Source of the DNA: a virus
Length of the DNA stretch: 50,660 nt
Virus record (IMG/VR): IMGVR_UViG_3300032304_000549
Coordinates: 1 to 50,660 of that record
Reading direction: 5' to 3' (one strand)
Below the pieces are notes generated by a model. The model saw nothing but the letters and a program-made list of their open reading frames with translations. It was not told the DNA's origin and did no database searches. Numbering within the stretch: position 1 is the first letter of the stretch; each line of letters opens with the position of its first letter. The translations under genes and the position numbers were made by a program. Positions 14,489-23,936 of the stretch are shown piece after piece.

Positions 14489-16266
14489 TCTACTATTTCT
14501 ATATCCGTTGAGTAACTGGTAAATCCGTTTTCTTTAATGACCTTGAGCACGTGGTTTACACGACTGGTTAGATCATCTCTGTGTGAGATCAGGAACACAT
14601 TCTTGTTGCGTTCACGGGTCATCTTCTTAAGTACCGCAATACTTGATTCAACACCACTAGAGTCCATGCCGCTGTCTACTAGTTCGTCAATGAACAACAG
14701 GTTGATAGGATGGTATAGGTTCTCCCACACGTCACGGAACGCCCATGACATAGAAAGGATCAGTCTATTACGCTCGCCTCTAGACAGATTATCAAAGTCT
14801 AGGTCCTGACCCAGCTGTGTAATCAATACACTTAGATCGTTTTGGAACTCAACAATGTGCGGCAAGCCAATCTTATCAAGATAATAAGTTAGTCTTTGAT
14901 TTAAGAATGATAAGTTTTGATCAATAATACGTTTTCTTACAAAACTATCTTTGTTTGTTAATAGTTTGTACAAGAACTCTTGATGGTCTTTAACTCTTGT
15001 AAGGTCGTTAACAGCTTCCCAGTTGATTTCTTGGACAGCAGTGTTCTTTAGTTCTTCAATTTGTTCACTATAGGGATTGACTTCTACTTCTTTGACAGCA
15101 ATTTCTTTTTCTAATCCAGACAACGTGTTCTTGTGATTAAGTGCTTCTTCTAAATTGTCATAGCTGACCTGCGGACATGCGTTCAATTCACCTAGCATGG
15201 TCAGCGCCTCTTTAAGAGAATTGAGTTCGTTTTGATGATCAGTGACAGCTACCAAACTATCTGCTACTTGTTTTGATTTAGTAGATACCATTGTTTCATG
15301 TTTGTCGTCATGAATCTCTTGTCCACAGCTATGACACTTGTGTTCGGCAAGCAATACCAGTTCTTTCTCAAGTTTATCAAGAGTCTTTTGTTCTTTTTCT
15401 AAACTAGAAACCTGTTTGGCAACCATCGCTGTGAGATTGTTATGCTCTTTCTTATTCTTTGTCCACTCTACTAGGGCACGTTGGTTGCTGATCTCGTGAT
15501 CAATATCAATAGTGCTGAGCACGTCAATGCTCTTTCTAAGATTCTCGAGAGCTTTTTCTTTTTGATCTTCCCACATCTTCTGTTTGCGTTCGATGCTTTC
15601 AATACTTTGCTGTATCTTTTCGTTGGATACTTTAACAGTTTCGATTCTGGTGTTTTCAGTAGCAATGGCATCTTTGGTAATCTTAATTTGATTTTTAAGA
15701 TTCTCAGCTTTTTCACTTAATTGAGTAATACCTAGCAACTGTTCAATGATGTTACGCTGATCTGCTGCCTTCATAGACAGGAACGGTTCAGTGTAGGTGT
15801 TTAGTGCCACAAGATGTTTAAACATATCGTGACTCATTGACATCATTTCTTCAATGGCTTTTTGTGTTTCTCTAGAATCGCCTTGACTTTCGTCTAGGTC
15901 TTCAAGTGCTTGTTCTTGACCATTAATACTAAACTTTAAAAGATTAGGTTTACGGCCTCGTTCAATATGATATTCAGTACCATCTTTTTCAAACGTAACC
16001 GTACACAGCATGCCTTTGCCGTTGATCTTGTTAACTAGGTTGTCTTTCTTAATGTTAGTCAAGGCCTGTCCGTAGATAGCATAGCTGAGACCGTTGATAA
16101 TAGTAGTCTTGCCAGTGCCATTACGAGCTCCACTGTCGTCTCCACCGAGATCCATATTCTCGCCAAGTACCAATGTTAGTTGGCCTTTATCAAAATCAAT
16201 AGCTTGGGTTTGATTACCCACACTCATAAAGTTTTTAACTGTTAGATTCTTAATTTTAATTGTCAT
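14485..16266 (-). CDS. 46: Recombination endonuclease subunit gp46 (Rad50/SbcC-like ATPase)
   Basis: The 593-residue SMC-type ATPase pairs with gp47 to resect DNA ends for T4-type recombination-dependent replication. The Walker A region spans residues 35-55 and carries an extra loop (GENMDLGGDDSG) before ARNGTGKTT. Long coiled coils flank a zinc hook, C-H-S-C with Cys311 and Cys314. The ABC signature LSRGERNRL lies near residue 493, Walker B NLLFIDEL near residue 522, and the H-loop ISHRDD near the C-terminus. The start overlaps the gp47 stop by 4 bases, so both subunits are translationally coupled. Confidence 0.96.
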   Translation of the reverse strand: MTIKIKNLTVKNFMSVGNQTQAIDFDKGQLTLVLGENMDLGGDDSGARNGTGKTTIINGLSYAIYGQALTNIKKDNLVNKINGKGMLCTVTFEKDGTEYHIERGRKPNLLKFSINGQEQALEDLDESQGDSRETQKAIEEMMSMSHDMFKHLVALNTYTEPFLSMKAADQRNIIEQLLGITQLSEKAENLKNQIKITKDAIATENTRIETVKVSNEKIQQSIESIERKQKMWEDQKEKALENLRKSIDVLSTIDIDHEISNQRALVEWTKNKKEHNNLTAMVAKQVSSLEKEQKTLDKLEKELVLLAEHKCHSCGQEIHDDKHETMVSTKSKQVADSLVAVTDHQNELNSLKEALTMLGELNACPQVSYDNLEEALNHKNTLSGLEKEIAVKEVEVNPYSEQIEELKNTAVQEINWEAVNDLTRVKDHQEFLYKLLTNKDSFVRKRIIDQNLSFLNQRLTYYLDKIGLPHIVEFQNDLSVLITQLGQDLDFDNLSRGERNRLILSMSWAFRDVWENLYHPINLLFIDELVDSGMDSSGVESSIAVLKKMTRERNKNVFLISHRDDLTSRVNHVLKVIKENGFTSYSTDIEIVE

Positions 16267-17273
16267 AGTTCTCTATAAATGTTCAGCAAAAGTTTTTTGT
16301 CGTAGGAGTCGCTTTCAATAGCATCAATTTGATTCATAACAATAGTATCAACTGATTCAAAGTTGATATCAATGGGCACTGCTGACCCTTCAACTTCTAC
16401 TTTTTCCGGGATTAACATTAGTTCTCGCAGTTTATATTCCGGAATAAATTGTTCTTTGATAAAATTAGCTTCTTCAAATGTAATAGGCAAGTCGATAGTG
16501 ACTCGACAGTGCATTTTTTCTCGCAGTAACTCTTTCGGAGAATCAATAATTTGACTTAACTTGTAAGTTCTAAACGTAGGTTGACCAGGCCAAGTATGAT
16601 ACTCTGGCTTACCACCCCATTCTAAAATCATCATACCGCGATCGTCGTCACTAGCATCGGCATAGTTGTGCGGAAAAGCATTACCAATATAGGTGATATT
16701 GCGTCCTGTTTGACGCTTGTGGAAGTGGCCACTAAACACATACTCTTGATTAACGAAGTGTGTGCTTTGTAACTGTCCGTGATCAGGCATCTGAACCATA
16801 GCGTTCATATAAAAGTTAGGCAATTCAAGATGCCCAAAGATATATCGACTTTTAATTTTAGAAACTTTAGTCCATTCGTCCCCCACAAGCCACGGCAAGA
16901 TAGTTACATCGCCTTCTGTAAGTGGTTCTTTAATAGGCACAACGTTAGGAAACAATCGCATAAACTCAATGGAGTTAATTTCACGCTTGTCTTTATAAAA
17001 TAAATCGTGATTGCCTAATATAAAATAGACTTTTTCAAAACTGGCACTGAGTTTTTCTAAATTACTAACGGTATAGTTCATAGTACTAACATCAGTCGTT
17101 GAACGATTGTGATGCCAGTCGCCTAGAAAGATTGCTGTTTCACAACCTTCTGCCCGTGCGGTATCGCAGAACCAATTTACAAATTCTTCACAATCTTGAT
17201 TGTGTGTACGACTACCGCTTTTAAGTCCAAAATGTATGTCTGTGAAACAAGCTACTTTTTTAAATAGATTCAT
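16263..17273 (-). CDS. 47: Recombination endonuclease subunit gp47 (Mre11/SbcD-like nuclease)
   Basis: The 336-residue metallophosphoesterase is the nuclease partner of gp46. The phosphodiesterase motifs appear in order: FTDIHFG (Asp11, His13), FLGDWHHN near residue 48, LGNHDLF near residue 92, then FGHLELP and FSGHFHKRQ near residues 145 and 180, supplying the metal ligands. Length matches T4 gp47 (339 residues). There is no Shine-Dalgarno before the ATG, and a sigma70-like -10 element sits almost on the start codon. It lies 31 bases after gp55 and overlaps gp46 by 4 bases. Confidence 0.96.
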   Translation of the reverse strand: MNLFKKVACFTDIHFGLKSGSRTHNQDCEEFVNWFCDTARAEGCETAIFLGDWHHNRSTTDVSTMNYTVSNLEKLSASFEKVYFILGNHDLFYKDKREINSIEFMRLFPNVVPIKEPLTEGDVTILPWLVGDEWTKVSKIKSRYIFGHLELPNFYMNAMVQMPDHGQLQSTHFVNQEYVFSGHFHKRQTGRNITYIGNAFPHNYADASDDDRGMMILEWGGKPEYHTWPGQPTFRTYKLSQIIDSPKELLREKMHCRVTIDLPITFEEANFIKEQFIPEYKLRELMLIPEKVEVEGSAVPIDINFESVDTIVMNQIDAIESDSYDKKLLLNIYREL

Positions 17274-17279
17274 AGATAT

Positions 17280-17308
17280 ATTATACTATAGTTAATAGAA
17301 TAGATCAA
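17280..17308 (-). promoter_or_regulatory. Possible sigma70-type promoter for gp47-gp46
   Basis: On the minus strand TTGATC (17303-17308) and a perfect TATAAT (17280-17285) are separated by 17 bases. The predicted start site falls at or within one or two bases of the gp47 ATG (17271-17273), so the transcript would be nearly leaderless. The -35 match is only partial and overlaps the gp55 stop, so this is tentative. Confidence 0.4.
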
Positions 17309-18153
17309 TCCCAATCGCCGCCTTCGGTGACTACAGGACCAGATACTGCCCCACCGCCCCCACCGCTGTTTTGTCTAGTCCAACTTGGATTCATTCCGTT
17401 CATTTCCAGAATATCATCTCGAATGTTTTGATTGCGTTTTTCAATGTTGATAATTCTAACGAATGAATTAGTGACAGCGGCAGTATAGTAGGCAAAAGGA
17501 TTATTAGATTTGCTTTCATCAAACTGTAGACCAATTTGTGTTAATTGTAGAATAGCCTGCCCACGCATTTCGTCGTTGTAGGTGTAACCACGGACGTTGC
17601 CCCTAGTGGCATACCTTTCGCAGAGTTTGATAAACATCCTAGCAAGATCGTTGGTCATTTGTCCGTGTTCTTTACAAAACTCTCCAGTAGTTAAATCGCC
17701 CTTCCAGTGGCTTTTGCCCACACAAATTAAGTTGTCGTTGTCGTCAAACTTCCAATGCTGGAACGGAGGAAAGTTTACCTTCTCGTGGCTGTCAGCCGTA
17801 GACTTCACAGTTTTTTTTCTTCCTGGTGCCAACGGAATATGATCAAAAGTCATAATTCGAAATACCAGATCGTGTTTTGATATTTTTTTATAATCTATTT
17901 CTGAATCTTTAGCAGATGCTTTTTTATTAGTTCTTTGAGCAATTTCGTGTGCTTTTTTGCTTTCTTTGGTAGCACGAAAGCGTTTGGCTTCTGCGATAGT
18001 TCTTACATTAAGTTTGGCAAGATTAGGTAGAATTAAATCATAATCTTGATACTCGGGTTGCGTATACGAGCAAAATGTATTTTTACTTCTGTGTATTTCT
18101 GCTAGTAAGTCCTTGTTTGTTAAGTACTTTACTTTTGGTGGTTGTTGTATCAT
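17305..18153 (-). CDS. 55: RNA polymerase sigma factor for late transcription, gp55
   Basis: The 282-residue protein matches the T4-type late sigma factor, which recruits host RNA polymerase to TATAAATA promoters. The sigma region-2-like core is at about residues 165-250: KLCERYATRGNVRGYTYNDE, then MRGQAILQLTQIGLQFDESK, SNNPFAYYTAAVTNSFVRII and EKRNQNIRDD. It is longer than T4 gp55 (185 residues) through an N-terminal extension with a Lys-rich stretch. The C-terminus is a Gly linker followed by an acidic/aromatic end (GGDWD), in the place where T4 gp55 carries its sliding-clamp-binding tail. GAGGA precedes the ATG. The late octamers elsewhere in this window are its expected targets. Confidence 0.92.
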   Translation of the reverse strand: MIQQPPKVKYLTNKDLLAEIHRSKNTFCSYTQPEYQDYDLILPNLAKLNVRTIAEAKRFRATKESKKAHEIAQRTNKKASAKDSEIDYKKISKHDLVFRIMTFDHIPLAPGRKKTVKSTADSHEKVNFPPFQHWKFDDNDNLICVGKSHWKGDLTTGEFCKEHGQMTNDLARMFIKLCERYATRGNVRGYTYNDEMRGQAILQLTQIGLQFDESKSNNPFAYYTAAVTNSFVRIINIEKRNQNIRDDILEMNGMNPSWTRQNSGGGGGAVSGPVVTEGGDWD

Positions 18154-18170
18154 CTAATGAGTCCTCTGTA

Positions 18171-18198
18171 AATATAATAATAGCACATTTTTAATCAA
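18171..18198 (-). promoter_or_regulatory. Possible early promoter for gp55
   Basis: On the minus strand TTGATT (18193-18198) and TATATT (18171-18176) are spaced by 16 bases upstream of the gp55 start. Both hexamers are imperfect and the sequence is AT-rich, so chance resemblance is quite possible. Confidence 0.25.
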
Positions 18199-18205
18199 AT
18201 AAATA
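18198..18205 (+). promoter_or_regulatory. Late promoter variant for the rightward baseplate block
   Basis: AATAAATA differs from the T4 late octamer only at the first base and lies 20 bases before the gp48 ATG. The flank TCAAATAAATA is repeated in front of gp6 (23937-23944), which supports a functional element. Confidence 0.6.
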
Positions 18206-18224
18206 GTCTAAAGGATACCAAATT

Positions 18225-19202
18225 ATGCCATTGCCTCTGAATACAGAAACTACGATAGGCGGAGTTTCCGTTGTAGTTAGATCTGCACCGGAGAAAGCCT
18301 CCGGAAATAATTCTAGAACAAATGATCGAGCACCGTCGGGTGCTGACCTAGCAGTGAGTTCTTACACTGGCCCCGGCGGTAGTAGTAATTTATCCAAGAA
18401 AAGTCGAGGCAGAAAGATTCCTGACTTTAGCGGCCTAGACAAAGCTCTAGGCGTGCTAGGAGCGGCTATTGCTCTTAGCGATGGTATTCAAGGTCTGTGG
18501 AATGCTGGCAAAAGTATTTTTCAACGAGCACCAACACTAACAAATATTAGCAACATACAAGACAATGCTAAAAAAGCCCAAACAAGGGAACAATTACAGC
18601 CTAACGTAGTTTCGAACTCTGATGATTATAGAGTAAAAATTACCACAAACTTTGCTGTGTTTGGCAATAACTCATACTTTGAACTTTTAGAAAACACTAA
18701 CGGTGTTGTATTTCCTTACACACCAACAATCAGTATAACACACAAAGCAAACTATACAGCATCTGAAGGCATTGTTCACAGTAATTTTCCTTTTCAGTCT
18801 TACAAAAATAGTCAAGTTGAAGATATCACAATACAAGCAGATTTCACAGTACAGAATAATCAAGAAGGGTTGTATTGGCTAGCTGTTATGAACTTTTTTA
18901 GATCAGCAACAAAAATGTTTTACGGAGCATCAACACCTCAGGGATATCCACCAGTGGTCTGCTATTTGTCAGGTTACGGAAATATGATATTGCCCAATGT
19001 TCCTGTTATCATAAAATCGTTTCAAACAGATTTTAAAGACAGTGTTCAATACATTGAAGTAGGCTCTTACGATGGTTCTACTCAGTTTGTGCCAACAGTA
19101 AGTACTATTACAGTAACGGTTAGTCCAATATACAACAGAGAGTTGACTCGCACATTTGATCTAAACAGATTCGCCAAAGGCGGATTACTAGGATATCTAT
19201 AA
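18225..19202 (+). CDS. 48: Baseplate tail-tube cap protein gp48-like
   Basis: The 325-residue protein has a Ser/Gly-rich first 70 residues, a hydrophobic helix near 78-90 (LDKALGVLGAAIALSDGIQ), then a beta-rich domain with VFPYTPTISITHKANYTA, NSQVEDITIQADFTVQNNQE, LYWLAVMNFFRSATKMFYG and the ending FVPTVSTITVTVSPIYNREL. These are the hallmarks of the T4-type gp48/gp54 tube-junction proteins that cap the baseplate and start tube polymerisation; gp48 is the usual label in marine relatives. The helix resembles the inner segment that threads the tube. It is the first gene of the rightward baseplate block, behind a late promoter, and its stop overlaps the gp53 start (TAATG). Confidence 0.78.
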   Translation: MPLPLNTETTIGGVSVVVRSAPEKASGNNSRTNDRAPSGADLAVSSYTGPGGSSNLSKKSRGRKIPDFSGLDKALGVLGAAIALSDGIQGLWNAGKSIFQRAPTLTNISNIQDNAKKAQTREQLQPNVVSNSDDYRVKITTNFAVFGNNSYFELLENTNGVVFPYTPTISITHKANYTASEGIVHSNFPFQSYKNSQVEDITIQADFTVQNNQEGLYWLAVMNFFRSATKMFYGASTPQGYPPVVCYLSGYGNMILPNVPVIIKSFQTDFKDSVQYIEVGSYDGSTQFVPTVSTITVTVSPIYNRELTRTFDLNRFAKGGLLGYL

Positions 19203-19501
19203 TGGCCACATATCAAAATACTTCCCCATGGTATTTAACGGAACAAAATTCTTTATACCTAGACATTTTAAAAATACGTCCGGTACCAGCCGACTCCCGT
19301 GACACTAATTACATTATAGAAACCAAATACAAAAACCGTCCAGATTTATTATCGTACGATCTCTATGGTACACCAAAACTATGGTGGGTGTTTGCTCAAA
19401 GAAATATGACAATAATAAAAGATCCAATATATGATTTTGAACCGGGCGTTGAAATAAAAATTCCCCAACAAAATTTTTTAATATCATATCTAGGAATTTA
19501 A
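19202..19501 (+). CDS. 53: Baseplate wedge protein gp53
   Basis: The 99-residue protein contains YKNRPDLLSYDLYGTPKLWW followed by VFAQRN and DPIYDFEPGVEIKIP. This matches the conserved core of T4 gp53, a wedge subunit needed for wedges to join around the hub. It is shorter than T4 gp53 (196 residues), as is usual in marine T4-type phages. Its start overlaps the gp48 stop. Confidence 0.88.
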   Translation: MATYQNTSPWYLTEQNSLYLDILKIRPVPADSRDTNYIIETKYKNRPDLLSYDLYGTPKLWWVFAQRNMTIIKDPIYDFEPGVEIKIPQQNFLISYLGI

Positions 19502-19502
19502 T

Positions 19503-21812
19503 ATGACTACATCAAGTAATGTTTATATTCGAGGCCTAGCGAACAAAAGCGATCAAGCTGCTATAAACATTAGCAGTGTGCGAACTGAAAATCAAAAAAT
19601 TGCGTTTAGTGCCTGTGAAGACAACATTTTAAAATCTTACTCAAATGTTACCTACAGATGGACCATGGCGCCGCTCACTCCAAAACAAGTAACACAGCTT
19701 CAGACAGGCATCGGTATTGGCAGTTTAAGTCCTAGATTAGCTAATATTGTAATATGTTCTGGGGGCGGCAGAGATACTGATCGAGCAGCAACATTTTATG
19801 GATCACCAGAATATTTTATCGACAACGTTGAAATCAATACTCTAGCCACGCCAACTAAGGAATCTGGATTGTCTGGCAATCTTACTATGAATTTTGATGT
19901 AATTGAACCATACAGTCTTGGATTGTTTATTCAAAGTTTACAAGCCGCTGCCCTTAGATCAACTTACGATAATTATCTTGAATGTACGTGGTTAATGCAG
20001 GTTGATTTTATTGGCGTAGATGTAGATGGAAAGCAACAACTAATACCTGATGCAACCCGACTCTATACACAAAAATTACAACAAATATCTTTTGTTGCCA
20101 CAGAAGCCGGCAGCAAATATCAAGTTAAAACTTTAGATTTTAATCTTGAAGCGTTTAATAATGTCTATGGAACATTTCCAAATGCTGCTAATTTTCAAGG
20201 AGCTACCGTTCAGGAAGCATTATCGGGACTTGCCAAAGTGTTAAATGATGCCCAGGAGCTAGCTGTGAAACAAGGGCTTATAAAAATAGCAGACGAGTAC
20301 GAGATCGTTGTTAAGGCACCATTTACCTTTGATGTAAAACGTGGCCAAGCGATTGATAATACAGAAATTCAAAATAAAATGGCAAACTCAAAGTTTCCAG
20401 CAGGATCATCAAGTGATAAATCTTCCGGTACAGCAAAAGCTCCCGCTAAAAGCCCAGACGGAAGAGGAGCACCTGAATATAGTATTAGAAAATTTGCGTT
20501 CCCTCCCAAGGACGATACACGTATTGTTGATATGATTAGAGAAGTGATGATTTCCTCAGAATTTATTACAAATGCTACTAAACCAGAAAACGTTTCAAAA
20601 GATGACGGAATGATTACATGGTACAGAATCAGTGTAGTAACAGAATACAAAGGTACAAATACAGTACAAGTTGATACTATTCAAAATAGACCTGCGTACA
20701 AATTTACTTTTGTGGTTGGTCCGTATCGAGTGCATCATAGTGTGGCAAAAATACCATTAGGGCCAACTCTTGGCATGACTGATACAGGATTAAAATCTAC
20801 AATTAAAAAGCAATACAATTATCTATATACTGGTCTAAATGACGATATAATTAGATGGGAATTGAAGTTTGACAATACATTTTATACATCAATGCCTTTC
20901 TCGCCCGCAGTTGCAGATAGAGACATCGACGGCATTATAGGAGAGCAGCCATCAAACACTAACGCCACACCAGCCAGCTCCGGCAGTACGTTAATAACAC
21001 ATGCTGGACGATTAATGAGGGACAAATCTGGATCGTATATAAAACCCATGGGAGGCAGTACTGTCGATAAAGATGATATTAGAACCGCTAGAGCATTTGA
21101 ACGAGCAATAATGTTAGGCACAGAAATGATAACACTAAACATGACAATTTTAGGTGATCCCTACTACCTATCACGATCTGGAGCATTTTTAGAACAAGTT
21201 GGTGCTACTCCCGGCTCTCAAATTAACAACGATAAAACAATGGCATCAGAATCGGGAGAAGTTAGACTGTTCTTAAGATTTAGGACTCCGATTGATGCTC
21301 CAACTCCGGGCAGCTCATTGTTTATTTTTCCTGCGTCCGGGTATTCCGACAGCCCGTTCAGCGGATTATACAGGGTTAGATCAGTAAAGAGTAAATTCCA
21401 TGAAGGGGTATTTACACAAGATTTAGATTTGTTTAGAGATAGAGGACAACAACCTGAAGAAATAACTTCTCTTAGATCTGATCCAAGTTTGTTGTTTAAT
21501 TCTGATATTGGAGTTGATCAACGTATCAACGGATATAATGGAAAAGCCGCCGAATCAGCACCGCCCGCCGCTTCTACTATAGTTAACAGCGATATTCCAG
21601 AAAAGTCGTCAGTTGCACCATCAGCCACTGTTGAAACATTTCCGGTATCAAATCCATACGCAGGCATACAAGGAAGAAGCCTTAATCCTGGTATGGAACT
21701 ACCTCCTCCGCCACATCAATCTTTTAATAATAAAACAAGCCCGTCAGGAGAGAGACTACCATGGGCTAAAGAATTAGAAAATCAATTAAACAATTTGTAT
21801 GGCGACAAATAA
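19503..21812 (+). CDS. Baseplate hub structural protein (gp27 position)
   Basis: The 769-residue protein lies between gp53 and gp5, two bases after the gp53 stop. Beta-rich sequence dominates, with NLTMNFDVIEPYSLGLFIQS, YLECTWLMQVDFIGVDVDGK and GSKYQVKTLDFNLEAFNNVYG in the first 230 residues, a low-complexity linker near 300-320, and FLRFRTPIDAPTPGSSLFIF followed by SGLYRVRSVKSKFHEGVFTQ near residue 590-640, a layout seen in hub proteins that ring the spike. The last 100 residues are Pro/Ser-rich. T4 gp27 (391 residues) binds the gp5 spike, and the adjacent gp5 supports an equivalent role here, but sequence similarity to T4 gp27 is not obvious. Confidence 0.65.
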   Translation: MTTSSNVYIRGLANKSDQAAINISSVRTENQKIAFSACEDNILKSYSNVTYRWTMAPLTPKQVTQLQTGIGIGSLSPRLANIVICSGGGRDTDRAATFYGSPEYFIDNVEINTLATPTKESGLSGNLTMNFDVIEPYSLGLFIQSLQAAALRSTYDNYLECTWLMQVDFIGVDVDGKQQLIPDATRLYTQKLQQISFVATEAGSKYQVKTLDFNLEAFNNVYGTFPNAANFQGATVQEALSGLAKVLNDAQELAVKQGLIKIADEYEIVVKAPFTFDVKRGQAIDNTEIQNKMANSKFPAGSSSDKSSGTAKAPAKSPDGRGAPEYSIRKFAFPPKDDTRIVDMIREVMISSEFITNATKPENVSKDDGMITWYRISVVTEYKGTNTVQVDTIQNRPAYKFTFVVGPYRVHHSVAKIPLGPTLGMTDTGLKSTIKKQYNYLYTGLNDDIIRWELKFDNTFYTSMPFSPAVADRDIDGIIGEQPSNTNATPASSGSTLITHAGRLMRDKSGSYIKPMGGSTVDKDDIRTARAFERAIMLGTEMITLNMTILGDPYYLSRSGAFLEQVGATPGSQINNDKTMASESGEVRLFLRFRTPIDAPTPGSSLFIFPASGYSDSPFSGLYRVRSVKSKFHEGVFTQDLDLFRDRGQQPEEITSLRSDPSLLFNSDIGVDQRINGYNGKAAESAPPAASTIVNSDIPEKSSVAPSATVETFPVSNPYAGIQGRSLNPGMELPPPPHQSFNNKTSPSGERLPWAKELENQLNNLYGDK

Positions 21813-21823
21813 AAGGGATATAA

Positions 21824-23452
21824 ATGTCAACAACGCATAGAAAGAGTCAAGACGCTCATCAAGCAGGATTATCGCTAGGCCCCAGATTGGCCAAAGTTGT
21901 AGGACACAACGACGGCAACGATTTTATGGGAGGCCTATTGGTATCGCTGATCACAGCAGACCCTGCTGCAATAGGCGAAACTTCAAATGTTATTCCTGTA
22001 AAATATTGCCCGCCATTCTTTGGAGCTACTGGTGGATTGTACAATGGCCTCAACACCGGTAATGATCAAGCCTACAATGACACACAAAAATCTTATGGTA
22101 TGTGCTTTGTTCCACCGGATGTTGGTGTTACAGTGTTGGTAATATTTGAACAAGAAACAGGTGAAGGATTTTGGATCGGGTGTGTACCAGACACCAACAT
22201 GAATCATATGGTGCCAGCTATCGCAGCATCGTCTGCCACTGACATATCGCCAACGCAAAAAAGTGATTATGGTGATATTCCGCTGCCTGTAGCGGAGTAC
22301 AATCAAGTACTGGCTGCTAAAAATAAAAAATCATCAAGCCCAGAAGAAATTAAAAAGCCAGTTCACCCTATCGCAGGTTTCATGTTAGAACAAGGATTGC
22401 TGGAGGATGATATCCGCGGAAGAACAACCTCTACAATGCGTAGAAATCAAACACCGTCAGTGTTTGGAATTCTAACTCCAGGACCGCTCGATAAACGACC
22501 AGGTGCCAAGCGAGCTACCCAAGGAACGTCAAACGATAAAACTGATCCCCTACCAGTAAGTCGTGTTGGCGGTACACAGTTAGTAATGGATGATGGTGAT
22601 GATCGATTTATAAGAAAAACTCCGGCTAGTGAAGGCCCGCCAGAGTATGCCAACGCACTTAAAAAAGAAGCAGGAGATGTTCGAATTCCTATCAGCGAAT
22701 ACTTCCGTGTAAGAACACGCACAGGACATCAGCTACTATTACATAATTCTGAAGATTTAATCTACATTGGCAACAGTAGAGGCACTGCTTGGATAGAATT
22801 AAGCAGTGATGGAAAGATAGATATTTTTGCCGCAGACTCTGTAAGCATTCACACTCAAGGTGATTTTAATTTCCGTGCTGATAGAGATATAAATCTTGAA
22901 GCTGGAAGAAACATCAATGTAAGAGCCGAAGGCGAATATAGACAAGATATTGAAAAAGATTTTACATCATATATCAACGGCAAAGTAACAGGCTATGTTG
23001 ATGGCGATATACAAAATATTTTTAACGGCAACGTTGTAGAAACAATAGCACAGAATCTTGAAATAAAGGTGGGAGCTAACCACAAAATTAAAGTAGCCGC
23101 CAGCAGTCATTTAACAGCTGGCGTTAGTGTATTTTCTACAGCAGGAGTTGACAGTCACTTTTTAAGCGGCAGTAAACATGTAGAATATGCTGAACGTATT
23201 GAAATAAAATGTGATCCAGCAACCCCGGCATTGCCGCCATCACTAGCAGAAGCAGCAGCTAAACAAGAACGAATTTCTTTAATTGATATTGATCTTGTCG
23301 ACGCTTCGCAAAACTATGTTGATACTCGATATCAATCAAACGAAACAATAAAAAGTATTATGAAACGGGTTCCTATGCATGAACCTTGGTATCAGCATGA
23401 AAACGTTGATCCTCAAAAGTATAAGTTTGATATGACTGACAGAGATGCGTGA
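21824..23452 (+). CDS. 5: Baseplate hub spike protein gp5, without lysozyme domain
   Basis: The 542-residue protein has an N-terminal OB-fold-like region (GPRLAKVVGHNDGNDFMGGL, then YGMCFVPPDVGVTVLVIFEQ and GFWIGCVPDTNMNHM), a linker, then FRVRTRTGHQLLLHNSEDLI and a C-terminal repeat-rich stretch (GDFNFRADRDINLEAGRNIN, GKVTGYVDGDIQNIFNGNVV) that should form the triple-stranded beta-helix needle. In T4 a lysozyme domain sits between these parts; none is visible here. The likely role is to puncture the outer membrane. A GGGATA-type ribosome-binding site precedes the ATG; the stop TGA is followed at once by the gp25 ribosome-binding site. Confidence 0.87.
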   Translation: MSTTHRKSQDAHQAGLSLGPRLAKVVGHNDGNDFMGGLLVSLITADPAAIGETSNVIPVKYCPPFFGATGGLYNGLNTGNDQAYNDTQKSYGMCFVPPDVGVTVLVIFEQETGEGFWIGCVPDTNMNHMVPAIAASSATDISPTQKSDYGDIPLPVAEYNQVLAAKNKKSSSPEEIKKPVHPIAGFMLEQGLLEDDIRGRTTSTMRRNQTPSVFGILTPGPLDKRPGAKRATQGTSNDKTDPLPVSRVGGTQLVMDDGDDRFIRKTPASEGPPEYANALKKEAGDVRIPISEYFRVRTRTGHQLLLHNSEDLIYIGNSRGTAWIELSSDGKIDIFAADSVSIHTQGDFNFRADRDINLEAGRNINVRAEGEYRQDIEKDFTSYINGKVTGYVDGDIQNIFNGNVVETIAQNLEIKVGANHKIKVAASSHLTAGVSVFSTAGVDSHFLSGSKHVEYAERIEIKCDPATPALPPSLAEAAAKQERISLIDIDLVDASQNYVDTRYQSNETIKSIMKRVPMHEPWYQHENVDPQKYKFDMTDRDA

Positions 23453-23463
23453 GGAGAATAACT

Positions 23464-23916
23464 ATGGCCAATAAAATTTATAATGTAACACGGATTGAAT
23501 CTTCAACAGCATCTGTTGGTGATAATAGACTTGACGGGCTGTTTGCCTACAAAGGATTCAACAGTAGGAATATTAAACAACGATTCAAGCTCTACGATAT
23601 TGATTTGATTAAACAAGATTTATTAAATCACTTTAATATTAAAAAAGGCGAAAAATTAGAAAATCCAGATTTTGGAACTATAATCTGGTCAATGATTTAC
23701 GAACCAATGGATGATGCTGCTATACGAATGGTGTCAGACGATGTACAACGAATTGTCAATTCTGATCCACGTACAGCAGTTGAAACTCTCAAAGTTGATG
23801 CTACTGAACAAGGGCTAAGGATAGAAGTAGGGCTGCGATATGTTGATTTTAATCAAGTAGAAACAATGTACTTAAACTTTGATAAATCCAGCGTTCCTAA
23901 CAGTACTCCTAGATAA
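23464..23916 (+). CDS. 25: Baseplate wedge protein gp25
   Basis: The 150-residue protein is the small wedge subunit that joins the sheath to the baseplate. It carries YDIDLIKQDLLNHFNIKKGE, then PDFGTIIWSMIYEPMDDAA, the conserved gp25 core. The start is the ATG at 23464-23466, with GAGGAG at 23451-23456; an in-frame GTG at 23449 would overlap both the gp5 stop and this site and adds only five residues. Confidence 0.93.
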   Translation: MANKIYNVTRIESSTASVGDNRLDGLFAYKGFNSRNIKQRFKLYDIDLIKQDLLNHFNIKKGEKLENPDFGTIIWSMIYEPMDDAAIRMVSDDVQRIVNSDPRTAVETLKVDATEQGLRIEVGLRYVDFNQVETMYLNFDKSSVPNSTPR

Positions 23917-23936
23917 TATGCGTACATTTTTATTCA

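Noticed and set aside
14485-16266. Opposite-strand open frames inside gp46, gp55, gp6 and the fibre genes
   Set aside because: All are short, lack ribosome-binding sites and lie inside clearly coding sequence on the other strand.
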